64,000 bases of DNA from Rostrohypoxylon terebratum (taxonomy: Eukaryota > Ascomycota > Sordariomycetes > Xylariales > Hypoxylaceae), in the NCBI GenBank assembly GCA_022497145.1, contig MU385855.1:186001-250000 (forward strand), written 5' to 3'. The notes under the pieces were generated by a model. The model ran no database searches, was not told where the DNA came from, and saw only the letters and a list, made by a program, of their open reading frames with translations. Shown here piece by piece: positions 48,172-60,383 of this stretch. The position numbers and the translations under genes are program-made. Position 1 is the stretch's first letter, and the number at the start of each line of letters is the position of its first letter.

Positions 48172-49224
48172 ATGGATGAACCGGCGAACTTCTTTAGCGG
48201 AGACATACAAGATGGCGGAAACGATGGAAGCCAGCCATTCGATAGCCAGTATATGAAAGATTCGAGACATTATTACCAAGATGCCTCACTTGGGCCCAAC
48301 TTAGACGATCCTTCTATTGATCCACTATCAGCCCAAACTCATCAAATAAATCATTTACCTATGGATTCGATTTACGTTCAACCCACAAGAAGAACTTCAA
48401 ATCGCTGTGCCAAATCCCAATCAACAATCCCACACTTCAACCCGGTTAGCTCCGAATCCCCCGGCTTATCTAGTGGATCGTCGGACACTCCGGAGTCTCA
48501 CTCGTCGCAACACACCGTAACGCCCGAAGACGCGTCTAGTACACATGACTTCCTTCGCCGGGAGTCTCCTCCCACCAAAAGGAGGACACATCGGGGCAAG
48601 AAGGATATGGATCAGGGCACCGAGGCAGCTAAACGAAACAGATTCCTAGAAAAGAATCGAGTTGCGGCAACTAAGTGTCGACAAAAGAAGAAGGAATGGG
48701 TATCAGACCTCGAAGAGACCAGATTTGGCTTAGAAAGCCAAAATAATCACCTCCACATGGAATACAGCAGCCTGAGAAACGAGATCACCCAGATCAAATC
48801 ACAACTCATGGAGCATGCTAGTTGCAACGATCCTAACATCGACAAGTGGATAGAAAATGAAGCAAAGAGATTTGTGGTGGGAGCGGGCGAACAGTATGAC
48901 CAGATGTTGGCTAACTTGGGGCATGCCCCTGGATTAACCGATCGCCACGAGAGCTTCTCTTCAGCTTCGAGATACCCAGGCGTTCCAGATTCGGAACTCA
49001 TCAGCCCAGTAACTTCGTCACACAGAGGAAGTATGTCATTCCCGCCCGGGACCATGTTACCGAACTCACCAGTCTTGTGCCGTCCGGACCTAACGCCAAG
49101 TATGCCAGAGCCGATGGCTTCTGTCTCAGCTGGAGAGTCTTATTCAACAGGCCATATGCCCAATTCAATAACCGGAGATATCGGCGGGTTTGACGGTGTG
49201 ACGATGGGAAACGAAGCAGTTTAG
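48172..49224 (+). CDS. bZIP transcription factor, Atf/CREB type
   Basis: Nuclear sequence-specific regulator of 350 residues in one exon. The basic region (about 150-175) contains NRVAATKCRQKKKEW with the invariant Asn and Arg nine residues apart (N-x7-R). A leucine zipper with L-L-L-L-I at seven-residue spacing follows (about 178-212), so it can dimerise. The pattern matches the Atf1/Atf21 group, which binds CRE-like TGACGTCA sites and often acts under stress MAP kinases. The N-terminus is acidic and Ser-rich with several Ser/Thr-Pro sites, and the C-terminus is Pro/Ser-rich. The start is ATG 48172, where MDEPANFFSG begins; the frame is open upstream but has no earlier ATG. A spliced leader exon is possible because CAG precedes the ATG closely. 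Confidence 0.93.
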   Translation: MDEPANFFSGDIQDGGNDGSQPFDSQYMKDSRHYYQDASLGPNLDDPSIDPLSAQTHQINHLPMDSIYVQPTRRTSNRCAKSQSTIPHFNPVSSESPGLSSGSSDTPESHSSQHTVTPEDASSTHDFLRRESPPTKRRTHRGKKDMDQGTEAAKRNRFLEKNRVAATKCRQKKKEWVSDLEETRFGLESQNNHLHMEYSSLRNEITQIKSQLMEHASCNDPNIDKWIENEAKRFVVGAGEQYDQMLANLGHAPGLTDRHESFSSASRYPGVPDSELISPVTSSHRGSMSFPPGTMLPNSPVLCRPDLTPSMPEPMASVSAGESYSTGHMPNSITGDIGGFDGVTMGNEAV

Positions 49225-50413
49225 AGATCGGCAATGCCTGAATGTTGGCAACGATTTAACACCGAAGGTGAATAAGCTCTTGCCGTGGTACAGCATACAC
49301 CGTGTTTATGTACCAGAATACCCAGTGAACTTTTTACGTCTGCCTCTCGTCATCATCGTTATCAATAGCAACGTCTGGAACCAGGTTCTATTGTACGATC
49401 GTTGACACGCATCGGATATCAATATCGAACGGTCATCTAGCATAAGGAATGTTATGTGGTTTCGGCATGAGTGATTTTCTGGGTCGTCGTTAAGTGAGTG
49501 TTTCATCTGCTAGGGGGTATTTATGGAATAGGGCGCATATGGACGAATGTTCGTGGGTTCAAATCGAATCTTAATGAGGGATATTCTCTAAGACCTAGCC
49601 TCGTCGCACTCGAGAGTGTGCAATGCGTCGAGCCTCAAGGGAGATAATATGGGTTCAGGAGAGACGCCGATCATGGCGATACTAATCGAGTCGGATGCGA
49701 AAATAAATGATGGAATGAGACCACGATGGATTCGGAAGACCCTCGCCGCCGTGAGTGCCTGCTAGGGCTGGTTGTTTGTATCCGAGTACTAGGTGGCGTT
49801 TATTAGCTTTTTTACGAAGCGGCGTTGAGCTCTGCAACTTTAACATAAGGAAATAATATAGACGCCAAGCAAGATACTTCGGTTTCAGCTTTGAATTGAA
49901 TTATTGAGAACTTGATACTTTCAAATATGATGTAGTGACTTTTTAATTCCCAAAGAAAGACGGCATGCCGATTATAATAAGAAAGAAGTTGTATCATATC
50001 CCCCCATAGCCTTCGGTCTACGGCTGTGTTGGGGTAGCCCGGACGATTATCGCCGCCACAACCGAGTTGCTCAGGGCTGCCCTAAATTGGAGCAAATACC
50101 CCTTTGCTCAAGTCAACGCCATGCCTGTATAATATATGATTACGTCTCCTATATATCCTAATTCTTCCCTGCTAGCGAATGAGTATTTTCTGTTAAATTT
50201 ACGTAGGTAGGGACTATCACTTAGAAACTCGATGGAGCTTGTCCGCCAGCTGGTTTAGTTTACGATTTATGGATGCTATTTCATTTTTGAGATCCCTAGA
50301 TACTTAAGTCTTAGGTAGTTACAGAGGCTCTACAGAACCTTCATACAATATACAACCAAATACATACATAGATGTAGGACTGTTATTCGGTGCTCTGGAA
50401 TAGGAACTCACGT
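49225..50413. other. Convergent 3' region of bZIP gene and YML6
   Basis: 1.2 kb with no supported gene. Both flanking genes end here. A GGTTCAAATC word near 49557 resembles a tRNA B box, but there is no A box or cloverleaf around it. Confidence 0.5.
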
Positions 50414-51493
50414 CTATTCTACCAACACCATCCCGCTCTCAGGCGTCGTCGGAACCCGCACGTTGTCAACGAACACCTTCGTAACCAGATCACTCTGGTG
50501 CGCCTCAATCATCGCCTTCAGCGCGTCCCTCTCCACGACCAGTCGTCCCGTCTCCAGCAGGTCCTTGACATCCACATCCAGAACATCGATCGCGCGTCCC
50601 CAATTGGGCACCTCGGCCATAGCCTCGTAAAGATTATCCCTCGGATCCGTCGTGATGATCGTGCTCCTGCCCGCGCGGCGTCCCCAATCATTCGTATCCA
50701 GCACCTGCTGGGCCCACTTCTTCCGGAACTCGCGGGCCAGCTCCCTCGAAATGGCGTGCGAGCGGACCATCTCGAGATACTCCTCCGGATAGGGCAGCTC
50801 CATGCCGTCCTCGCACACGACGAGCTCGCCGCGGCGGTAGCGGTAGCTCAGGGCGGTCCGCCAGGCCAGGTCGTACACCTTGCGCGTGATCTTGGTGCCG
50901 AAGTCGCGCGGCTTCGGGCCGAACGTCTTCCCGCCGCCCCGGAACAGCGGCGACTGCCGCGTCCCCGCGCGCGACCGCCCCAAACCCTTCTGCGGCCGCA
51001 CCTTCCGGTGCGAGCCCGCTACCTCCCACCGGTTCTTCGTCGAGGCCGTTCCTTGCCGCGTGTTGTCGCCTTCGTAGACTACGGCTAGATGCAGGATGTC
51101 CCGCCGCAAAGGCACGTGCAGGTGCTTTGCGGACCAGGACTCGAGGCGCGCGGGCTCGAAGGAGGGGAAGTTGAAGATGGTGAGGGGTACGGTGGTTACT
51201 GTTTGGCGGGTTAGCGGCGGGGTTGTGTGATTAGGTGGGTGTGGGAAAGGGGGGGATGTACTTGGTTTATAACCAGTGTCTGCGACTGAGGTGGTGATCC
51301 TAGGTAGGGGAGCCTCGGTCGCCATTGATCTTGTGAATGTTGATGATGGTATTCGATGCTGTATTCATTAGATTTATAAACGAGGTGATTTGTTGGAGGG
51401 GTGGCATACTGAGACTGCTTCTCGACATGTCTGTGACGATAGGCTTAGGTTTCTTAAAGCCTCATTAAGGCCTCTCATGCCTTTGCTAGCCAT
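50414..51493 (-). CDS. YML6: Mitochondrial large-subunit ribosomal protein uL4m (Yml6)
   Basis: Component of the mitochondrial 54S large ribosomal subunit, near the exit tunnel. The 321-residue model has three exons: 51410-51493, 51262-51358 and 50414-51198. The first exon encodes a presequence-like MASKGMRGLNEALRNLSLSS. The splice into FTRSMATEAPLPRI matches the usual fungal N-terminus, so the internal ATG at 51325 is not the start. The second intron (63 nt, in frame) has a GCTAAC branch site. The uL4 core includes HVPLRRDILHLAVVYEGD, GTASTKNRWEVAGSHRK and the tunnel-loop SPLFRGGGKTFGPKPRDF. It is head to head with mL38, which suggests co-expression. Confidence 0.95.
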
Positions 51494-51806
51494 ATTGCCG
51501 ACACCCAAAGGTCAATGTCGGATAGTGACTGTGTTCGCCGGCGTTTGTAGTATTAAGTGGTTCGCGAAATCGATGAAGTCAATTGAACCCCAGAAAAATT
51601 ATCGAAGATGCGATTAAAGATACTTCAGTACATCATATCGATAGGATCGATGAGTAGGGCAGGATTTCTTGACCAATTAAACGTAACGAATTCCATATTT
51701 TAGTGGGCCACAAAATGGAGCTTCAAAAAAGTTCCGGATTTTCGTTTCTTTAATTCAATTATCTGATAAACTGCCTACATCGCTTCGCTTCCATAGACAC
51801 CCCGCC
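51494..51806. promoter_or_regulatory. Shared promoter of two mitoribosomal genes
   Basis: Only 313 bp separate the start codons of uL4m (minus) and mL38 (plus), so regulation is probably shared. Three ATCGAT sites lie within 83 bases (51569-51574, 51637-51642, 51646-51651), the middle one as TATCGATA. Whether they are functional is unknown. Confidence 0.55.
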
Positions 51807-53629
51807 ATGTCGAGCTGTCAGAGGGTCGCGAGGCCCCTCGTGCAGTCCATTCGACAAGAGCGCCTCCTTGTCCAGACCACACCGCATTTCTCGCGATCGT
51901 TCTCGAGGACTGCGTCGCGGCAAGATGAGGCCGCACCACCACCACCACCACCACCAACCCCGCCAAGTTTGACGACGTCCTCATTAGACCAGCTTGAGGC
52001 GGCTGGGAATGCCAATGCAGAGGAAGCTAAGAAATTCCGCATGCAGGACCGGCTGATGGATCGAGAAACCACAACGGCGCACTGGGCCGAGCGCAAGTTG
52101 CTCCGAATGGGCACCCCGCCTGTCGGTTCAAGACGTCGAAGAGCGGCTATACGTACCTCGGAGAACGTTCCGTTCGAACAGCTTCCGTACCAGTGCTTCC
52201 AAGAGGCGCGCAAAATCCTACAGCAAGATCGTCAAGAGAAGATTCAGCAACTTATGAAAGAGGCAGCTAAGATCAAGAGGCTGGAGGAAACGCCGGTCGA
52301 ACAAGTACCCGGCGGCGAGTATAAGAAGAATTTGCGACTTAAGAGCATGAGGGAATATTTGGAAAAACTCAAGATCTTGGTCGATATTAATGACCCTATT
52401 GTGAAGCGGAAGTTCGAAGATGGGCTCGGTACGTATTATTTTTCTCACCTTTGCGGGGCCATATTATCACATTATTGTCCTTTTATTTCTCGTCTATTTT
52501 CTGCATTTTTTTTATTGAAGCGATTCAATGGCGTTTTGAAGTGGCTGTGCGTTGAGTCCAAAGTGGACCTGGGTGCAGAGCGGGTTTATAAACTGGATTA
52601 ATTGGTCTGGCTTTCACATACGACCATATGATCTGGAATACTCGGGATCCCGTCCGCTCTCCCATAGATAAGCCAGATACAGCCAGATTAGTAGTTGGGT
52701 CGGTGACGACCAGCGAATCCCTGGTGTTGTATGTTTTCTTTTCTTTTTTTTTTTCATCAATTGCTTTTAACCTGATATATCTTCTATCCTCGATACATTC
52801 GATATAAACATCTACTAATTGCCATACAGGTGACTTTAACAAACCAATCTATCGCTACTATGCCGAACGAAAATGGCGTGGCCTGCCATTCAGAATGATT
52901 ACACAACGTATTAAACAACTCAGCATTGTTCCTGATGTGCTACCTAAATTCGAGCCAACTATGGATGTCCAGCTTTATTTCCGCCGAGATAAGGTCGTCC
53001 CCGGAGAGATCTTAAACTCCCGGGTAACAGAAGTGCCGCCACGCCTAAGAGTCCAAGTTTTTAACCCTGGCGAGCGTCTCGTCTCGGTTGTGGTTATGGA
53101 CTCAGATGTCCCCAACGCTGAGACGGATTCCTTCGAAAGACGGTGCCACTACCTCTCGGCAAACATACCCCTCTCTCCCACCGAGCATTCTTTACCCCTT
53201 GGTAAGGCTAATAAGGAAACTCAATTGGCTGTCCCCTGGCTCCCAGCATTTGCTCAGAAGGGTGCTCCGTACCACCGACTATCTCTCTTTATCCTGGAAC
53301 AGAAGCCTGGTGTCACTTTGGATATCGAAAAACTCCGAGAACTCTACTCCGCCCGAGACGGATTTAGTCTTAAGAGCTATCGGGACAAATTCGGGTTGAC
53401 CCCTGTTGGTTTCAATATCTTCCGAACTGTCTGGGACGAGAATACGGCCGGCGTCATGGAGAGAGCCGGCATGCCGGGCGCCGACATCGAGTTCAAGCAC
53501 AAGAGAGTCTACTCTATGAAGCCGCCCAAGAAGGCCAGAGGTTGGGAAGCGAAGAGGCAGAAGCCCAAGTACAGGAGCTTATGGAAGTACAGCAAGAGGA
53601 TCCACGGTTACTCGAACCGCCGAAGGTAG
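51807..53629 (+). CDS. MRPL35: Mitochondrial large-subunit ribosomal protein mL38 (MRPL35)
   Basis: Peripheral protein of the mitochondrial large ribosomal subunit with a PEBP-like fold. The 473-residue model has exons 51807-52428 and 52830-53629. The N-terminus (about 1-38) is Arg/Ser-rich without acidic residues until QDEAA, a typical presequence. It is followed by a run of seven prolines and a Thr-Pro-Pro stretch. A charged helical region (about 60-205) precedes the PEBP-like part (about 250-420), which holds LVSVVVMDSDVPNAETDSFE and PYHRLSLFILEQK. A basic C-terminal tail includes KARGWEAKRQKPKYRSLWKY. The 401-nt intron is much longer than others here, but the TCTACTAAT branch site and ACAG acceptor give GLG-DFNKPIYRYYAERKWRG in frame, as the family requires. 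Confidence 0.96.
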
Positions 53630-54314
53630 GTGTATCATCCGACATAGTGTATCATATATACATGTACAAAACAAAAATAATTGTATATGGAACGGGGATC
53701 TATGAAAGCGTGGTCGTGATGTTTTTACAGTGTACAGCATACTTCCTCACAGGTAGGTCTTCAAGCCCTTGAAGTCAAGAGTTAACTATCAATATCAATA
53801 TCAAGAAGCGCTAGCGCAATAACAGTGAGGTCGTTATTGAATAAGTCATTCAGCTCAACTGATCCAACCCCACAATTATCACGATATCTCAAGGGTAGAA
53901 GGCGACATCACACCAGGACAGCGTTCGCTACAACCACGGTCGGCATTTGTAAATCGCCGTCGCACCTATGAGCATACACATGTCTTCGCTATTTATAATC
54001 GCAACATAATGGGTTGAAATGGTAGAATCGGCTTGGCTTCCGAACCAGATAATCGGGCAACTTTTTACAGGTCGCTGCCACCTACTATCTACACATCGGG
54101 TTCACTCTATCGGATCTAGTCTTCCACTAAACCTAGCCGTAAAATGTATTCCCTGTAGGATTGGGGTTTAATTAGCGACCTGTATGTTTCAATGCTCCTG
54201 AATTTGCTATGGGGGTTTGATTTATAAAACATCGGTGTGGACCTTTGAGCCTCACGGGATTCTTATCTCCCCTTTCAGACACCCGTAACCTATATTGAGT
54301 GGACTTGATACGAA
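53630..54314. other. Intergenic region, 3' of mL38 and promoter of MFS gene
   Basis: 685 bp in tandem orientation. No gene seen. Confidence 0.5.
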
Positions 54315-56509
54315 ATGGCATCACAGGCCACAGAAACTCTGGCGGTCGCGGCCACAGCGACGGTTCCGACGAAGACGGCGGCGCAGATAATCACAGAATC
54401 CGGGGTCGAGGCGAAAGAAGAAGCGCTTCGGACACCTTCGGATGGCGAATCTGGGAATTCGGGAGATCACTTATATTATCATCAACACATCGTGAGGAAT
54501 GGCCAGCAAGTGTTGGTGAGCTGGACGAAGGAGGAGGAAAAGAGGGTAGTCCGTAAGGCGGATTACTTAATTCTTCCCATCTTCGCGGTATGTCATGCTG
54601 CAACCGATCTTGGTACTAAGTAGGTAACGATGCTAATGATATTAGTTGATGTTCACATGGATGGCTATCGACCGCACAAATGTCTCTGGCGTCCTAACAT
54701 CCACGTTTCTGAAGGACACGCATATGACACGAGATCAGGCTAATACAGGTGTATCGTTACTCTGGTTTGGAATCGTGCTGCTCGAAATCCCGTCAAATGT
54801 AAGGTCCCCCCTGCTTTTCCACCACTTTCGTAACGAGTCATAGGTACCAAGTAAATTTTCCAGATTATCCTCCATCGCATAGGCCCGCACTACTGGATCC
54901 CGCTGCAGGTCGTCGTATGGGGCATCATCGAAGTTCTACAGATGTTTGTGAGAGGGTACGGCGGCTGGATTGCGGCGCGCTTGTTCCTAGGGCTGGCCGA
55001 GAGCGGATTCATTCCCGGCAGCTTGTACGTGCTCTCGCGGTGGTACACGCAGGACGAGCTCGCAAGCCGCACCACCGTATTCTTTTTCGGACCCTCTATC
55101 TCGGCGGCTTTCGGGTCCTTGATAAGCGCCGGCGCGCTGCGGATTGAGGGCGCGGCTGGCCTTTATGGATGGCAGTGGTAAGTCGGAATTGGCTTAGATG
55201 GTTTGTTGCCCCTTACTGACCACTTCCTCTGTCTATAGGATATTTCTCATCTGCGGTGTCTCTACCATAAGTAAGAAATACAATCTCATTACCAAACATA
55301 TTCCATTGGTGCTGATAATGCCTGTTCTAGCTACCGGCCTCATAGCTTTCACAGTCGTCCCCAAATCACCTCATGATACGAACCGGCTCTTTGGCGGGCT
55401 AGTCCCGTGGAAAGGATGGCTTTCCGAGCGCGAGGCCGATGTCTTCGTAGCTAGGATTATTAGGGCTGATCCTAAAAAGGGACAGGCCGCTACCATCAGC
55501 ATCGGCTTCAAAGACGTGTAAGTTTTCAATCTTCTAGATGCTGGCCTTTGGAAACGAAGACTTTGCTCATATTTATTATTTCGTAGCACCGACGTACTAT
55601 TTGACTGGACTACATGGCCCTACCTGATCATCTGCCTAAGCGGTCTACAGTCCGTAGGTGGACTCTCAACATGGGGAGCAACCATCATACAATCGCTAGG
55701 CTTTACCAGCATCCGCGCAAACTTACTTAACGCGCCCGCGCCCGTTTTGGCGTCTATTTTCGGTCTCATACTGTCCTGGTTCGTAGATCGGTATAAGCGA
55801 TTCGGGTACACGATCGGATTCGCCGCGGCTTGGACCATGGCCGGACTTATAGCCCTCTACGTAAGCTCCCACACGCCTTCTTAAGCAAATGACCCCATAT
55901 TAACATGACATGATGAAGAAACTTCCGGTTACCACGAAGGCCTCGTGGTCGTTTTACGCTGCTTATATCGTGACCGTTGCCGCTCCGTAAGTTACCCGTG
56001 CATCCCCCACCCACGGGCTTGTATAGTTGACTAAGCCTGGATATATAGAAGTTGGCAACCTCTCAATGTCACATGGCTATCGCTGAACTCGAAGACGCCT
56101 CAAAAACGCGCGATCGCATACGCTGTGTACAGTATGCTTATCCCATATTTTTATAGAAAATTTTCAAATGTGACCTGACGAATTTCTAGTCGGATGTTCG
56201 AATTTGGGTGGAACGTACGGCAACCAGGTTTTTCGAGGAGTAAGCCAACCCTCTTCTTTGCTTTTTCTGTTCTAGACCTTGATTTTAACTGTATCTCCTA
56301 TCAATTAGTCCGACGCGCCTCTCTATCGTAGAGCATGGGCAGCTTGCCTAGCTCTCGGCGCTGTGTGGATCGCAACACTCGTCGTCCAAATATCCCTTTT
56401 CAAGTGGTCGAATCGACGGTTCGCCAAGAAAGTGCGTGATGACCCATCGCTGGAAGCTGAGGCGCTGTATACGGATCGGCGGGGTCGTAAGCACAGATAT
56501 TACTGGTAG
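54315..56509 (+). CDS. MFS transporter, anion:cation symporter (ACS) family
   Basis: Predicted plasma-membrane proton symporter for an organic anion; the family includes fungal allantoate, nicotinate and pantothenate carriers. The 544-residue model has ten exons: 54315-54587, 54646-54798, 54864-55177, 55239-55270, 55331-55517, 55587-55860, 55919-55986, 56049-56131, 56190-56239 and 56309-56509. Every junction has GT/AG and the frame closes exactly. A polar N-tail of about 90 residues precedes about 12 hydrophobic spans. The first has the family's acidic DRTN motif (MAIDRTNVSG), and a later span has RLFLGLAESGFIPG, the ACS signature. WQPLNVTWLSLNSKTPQKRA and NLGGTYGNQVFR are typical of the C-half. 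The C-tail is short and basic. Substrate unknown; it lies 106 bp from, and convergent with, a ring-cleavage dioxygenase. Confidence 0.93.
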
Positions 56510-56615
56510 ACATAGACATAGGCTTGGGGATTTCACCCCCCCGGACCTCCGGGTCTGCATGCTACATTTAATTCGAAATGCTCCATCTCTCAACATCATT
56601 GAATCGCTCAGTTTC

Positions 56616-57740
56616 TTAATTGAACCTCACATTCAAATATGACATCCCAGGCTCAACCACATCTACGTCAAGCGGTTCTCCCACCGAATCCCCAGCCGCC
56701 CCCGCAGCGACCAGCAACGGCGTGAAGTGTTCGATGGTCGGGTGCGAGCGCCGGAACTCCGGCAGCTGTTCCAACTCCAGCAACGCTTTTCGACGCTCCT
56801 TCGCACCCTTAATCGAGACCGCAGCCCGTATCGCCGTATCGAAGGCGCGCGATTCCGTAAGAACCTTCTCGCGCGTGGCCGCACGGGCGGCGTCCGACGG
56901 CGCGTCGTGGATCGAGGCGATTGAGGGGAAGGAGTGCACGGCCATTCCGGAGGCTACTATTAGGTAGCCCTCATCACTGCACATGAGTCAGTGCCTGGGT
57001 ACAGCAAAATGATGATAATTAAGATGGGATTACCGGAGCGACGCGACGGCTTCGCCGAGACGGATCTGGCTTTCGAGGTCATACCCGAAGAACGTGGAGA
57101 CCTGGACAATCGGAACGCCAAGCGGGTGCTCAGGCGGAAACATAAGCTTGAAGGGGACCCAGACGCCGTGGTCGACGCCGCGCTCGACCCGTTTAGCTTT
57201 AATGCCGGCTTTTGTCAGGTGTCGCCAGACCTCGGACGCTAGTCCCGGTGCATCCTCGTGCGGCCAGTCATATTCGTAGACGAATGGTGCTGAGTCGTGG
57301 AAGTCGTTGACGAAGTCATGCTATGATGAAGGTTAGACGACTTTTGGCTTGCAGTCGGCTTCCCAATCTGACACATATCAGTAAGTCCCACTTACCATGA
57401 TATAAGTGCCTTTCTTCACATTGACTATACGGCGATGCAACGATCAAGTTAGCAATGCCTAAATTCATGACGCCGCCTGACAAGGCATATTCCAAGGGAG
57501 GTTCAAAAGATTCTCACCCTCTATCACGCCCGGTCCGTGGATCTCTCCCGCCTCGAAGTGTCCACTAAAAGTAAGGATAGCTTTCGGCCGGGGTGAGATA
57601 CCGCGAATCTCTTCTCCGATGGCCCGAAGATTGTCCTGGACAATCCGGTTCTGAAGTGACTCGTTAAACAAGAGACCCACTCCGGCGTGGCCGATGAAAT
57701 AGACCGGCAATGGTCGGTCGGGAGCGACGGCGGACGGCAT
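56616..57740 (-). CDS. LigB/DODA-type extradiol aromatic ring-opening dioxygenase
   Basis: Metal-dependent enzyme family that cleaves catechol-like rings next to the hydroxyls; plant relatives act on 4,5-DOPA and bacterial ones on protocatechuate. The 299-residue model has four exons: 57518-57740, 57396-57424 (29 nt), 57034-57320 and 56616-56976. Likely metal-binding histidines are His18 (FIGHAGVGLLF), His61 (FSGHFE) and the one in VASGMAVHSF. The catalytic histidine probably lies in VDHGVWVPFKLMFPP. The HDFVNDF segment after exon 2 and the PIVQVSTF strand fit the family, and length is normal. The start is the first ATG in frame and gives the expected short N-terminus. It may work with the neighbouring MFS carrier and flavin monooxygenase; the substrate is not deducible. 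Confidence 0.92.
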
Positions 57741-58569
57741 ATCAGTATCTGGGGTTGTAATATGTGCAATCCCTGATTATGTAGGTATATAGGCGAGTTG
57801 CAACCAACATATGTGTAAACCGTTATTGTTCTTAGAACCGAGTTCCTGCAAGTGACTGCGCAGGACGCAGTAAGACGGGGCAGCTATCCTTAGTCTGACC
57901 AAACAGCACAGGCGGTATTCGCTTTAAAGATCCCTTTGCTCCTATGATGCGTATCGGAAGGTGTACCGATGTTGGGAGGGGTCGATTGTGTGGCCATTCA
58001 TATCATATAGTCGTTACGTGCGGATGGTATGAAATGGCGTCATCGCCGCAATATGGCACGCCAAACTTCGAAATATGGTCTTCACTACGTCGCCCATTTG
58101 CCTGTCATTAGGTAGTGCAGCGTCCCTAGTGCTATCGGGTGGCGCCTATGGGCCCGGGAAGTTATGGTAAGACCATTGATACTGGCGCTGAGCTGCCGGT
58201 ATTACGTTCCGAAATATGGCGTATATCAAGTCCACCTGCGAGTCCAATGGGGAGCGAAGAGAGGAGTAAGTAGCAATCGTTCGTCCACAGTTCCTCTAAT
58301 CCCTACTGCACCATTTAACATCCCTATCTCTTTGGCGTGATCGCGGCAAGTGTCACGCAATGCAGGACCCTTATCGGTGAGAGAGCTCCGAGCTCTGCTC
58401 GCAAGGGAAGCTGCAGAGATCATAGACTACATAAAAGCCGATGGTTTCCAAGTCGCAATTCAGCTCGATGCTCTTTCTAAGCCATCTAGTGAGCAATTAA
58501 GTCCAGTGTCAGAGAGTATTCCTTAGTAATAAAAGGTCGTACTGTCTCTCTACACAGCTATAGCATACC
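57741..58569. promoter_or_regulatory. Divergent promoter region, dioxygenase / flavin monooxygenase
   Basis: 829 bp lie between two divergent start codons of oxidative enzymes. A minus-strand frame at 58226-58423 has no domain. No regulator-binding site recognised with confidence. Confidence 0.5.
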
Positions 58570-60157
58570 ATGGCAGTGAAAGCACGGCGTGTAGCCGTGA
58601 TCGGTGCCGGGCCTGCGGGCGCCATCGCGACTGATGCACTGGTCAAGGAGCAAGCGTTCGATACGATCCGAGTTTTCGATCGCCGGGCCGGGATCGGCGG
58701 AACTTGGGTTTATACGCCTCATCTACCGACCGCGATCCCGTCATTGCCTGACTTGGTATCGGGTAAGGCAGATGTCGCCATCAAAACACCGGCAATACTG
58801 CCAACCACCACACCCGTTTCCGAGGAAGTGAACGGATATCAGAGGCGGTTTTCGGACACGGCGCTGCACGAGAACTTGCACAGCAATATCACACCTTCCA
58901 TCATGAGCTACACGCAGGAGCCATTCCCTGATAAACTGTCACCCCGCACACTGGCAGAGCATGGACCAGGAGCTCCGTTTCGGCATCACACCGTAATTCG
59001 CGAATGGATCGAAGGAATATTCTCGCGTGGCGGGCATGAGAAATTGCTCGAACTGAATACCACGGTGGAGAAAGCCGAAAAAATCAATGATGAGTGGGTG
59101 TTAACTCTGAGAAAAGAAACGCTTGGTAGAAATTATTGGTGGAGGGAGAACTTCGACGCGTTGGTTGTGGCGACGGGTCACTATAACGTCCCCTGGTTTC
59201 CGAATGTACCAGGTCTCCTAGAATATGACAAGAAATTTCCTGGAAGAATACAACACAGCAAACATTTCCGCAATTCGTCAAAATTTAAAGGAAAGGTAAG
59301 CAAATGGCGTACTCCTGTCTATGGTAATAACCGTGCCTGCTAACGTTCGTCATAGAGAGTAGTCGTGGTCGGAGGTTCTATATCAGCGCATGAGGTTGTT
59401 CACGAGATTCTAGATGTGGCCCAAACTCCGGTATATGCGTCTGTGAGAGGTGAACCAATTCCTGCATTTGGGTGGGAACCATTCCTTCACCCGTCTATCA
59501 CCATTAAGAAAGAAATCAAACGCCTAGACCCGGAGACCGGGCGCATCGATTTTGTCGACGGCTCAACACTCGATGACGTGGATTACATCGTTTTCGGGAC
59601 TGGTTACACATTTAGTGTTCCGTATATTCCACATGTCCAAGAGCGAATTTTCAATGCCTACCGTCGTCTCCCCGGCGTGTATCAACATACTTGGGACATT
59701 GAAGATCCAACGTTAACTTTTGTCGGAATGGTAAGTGATCTATGTCTCATTTATCTGTTGATGCTCTCTCATGGCACTAACACATCTGTAGCTTGGCGGT
59801 GGCTTTACATTCCGCGTCTATGAATGGCAAGCAGTAGCAGTTGCGCGACACCTCGCTGGGCGTGCGAAACCGCTACCTCCGATTCCCGAACAGCTTGAAT
59901 GGGAGAGAAAGCGTGTAGCCGAACGGGGCGGTGGGAAGGACTACTACTCAATCGCGCCTGACTACGAGGCCTACTTTGAATTTTTGCGGGGCATCGCAGG
60001 CGAGCCAGCGCCGGGGACGACGGGACGTGTGCTTCCCGCTTTCGACAAAAAGTGGTTGGAGATCTGGACTGGCATGGTAAGTTATAAGATTGGGGGTTTC
60101 AAGCGCAAGAGGAGAAGGGCGGAAGAGGCTAGTGGCCATGTGAGAGCGAAATTGTGA
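58570..60157 (+). CDS. Flavin-containing (FMO-type) monooxygenase
   Basis: FAD- and NADPH-dependent enzyme that oxygenates soft nucleophiles (N or S) or small organics. The 488-residue model has three exons: 58570-59295, 59356-59730 and 59792-60157. The FAD Rossmann motif VAVIGAGPAG is at residues 8-17, followed by GIGGTWVYTP. The FMO fingerprint is FPGRIQHSKHFRN (about 221-233). The NADPH motif VVVVGGSISAHEV begins just after the first intron (about 244), and FGTGYTF (about 333) is the usual linker motif. The C-terminal tail is basic. The TGA at 60155-60157 was accepted because the last codons read as a plausible end, although a GTAAGT just before them could start another intron. Divergent from the dioxygenase. 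Confidence 0.9.
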
Positions 60158-60383
60158 TGATGTTCGTTGTAACTAGGTAGATTGGATAGTTCCTGGATAG
60201 CAGTTAGCGATCTATTGAGGTAGCCATCCTGTTCTTGAACTTGTATCAACTTTGTGTGGGTTCCCAAATCAAGCAGCAGAATGACAGAACAATGTTAATA
60301 TCCTATTGTGAAGAACGCTGAGCAAAATCCTAAACCTATACCGACAACCGCGCTGTTAGTTTTCGATTGTAATGAATACCGAT

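Noticed and set aside
49555..49575. GGTTCAAATC, a possible tRNA B box
   Set aside because: No A box or acceptor-stem pairing could be found upstream.
54890..55075. Minus-strand frame within the MFS gene
   Set aside because: Opposite strand of transmembrane-coding exons, with no domain of its own.
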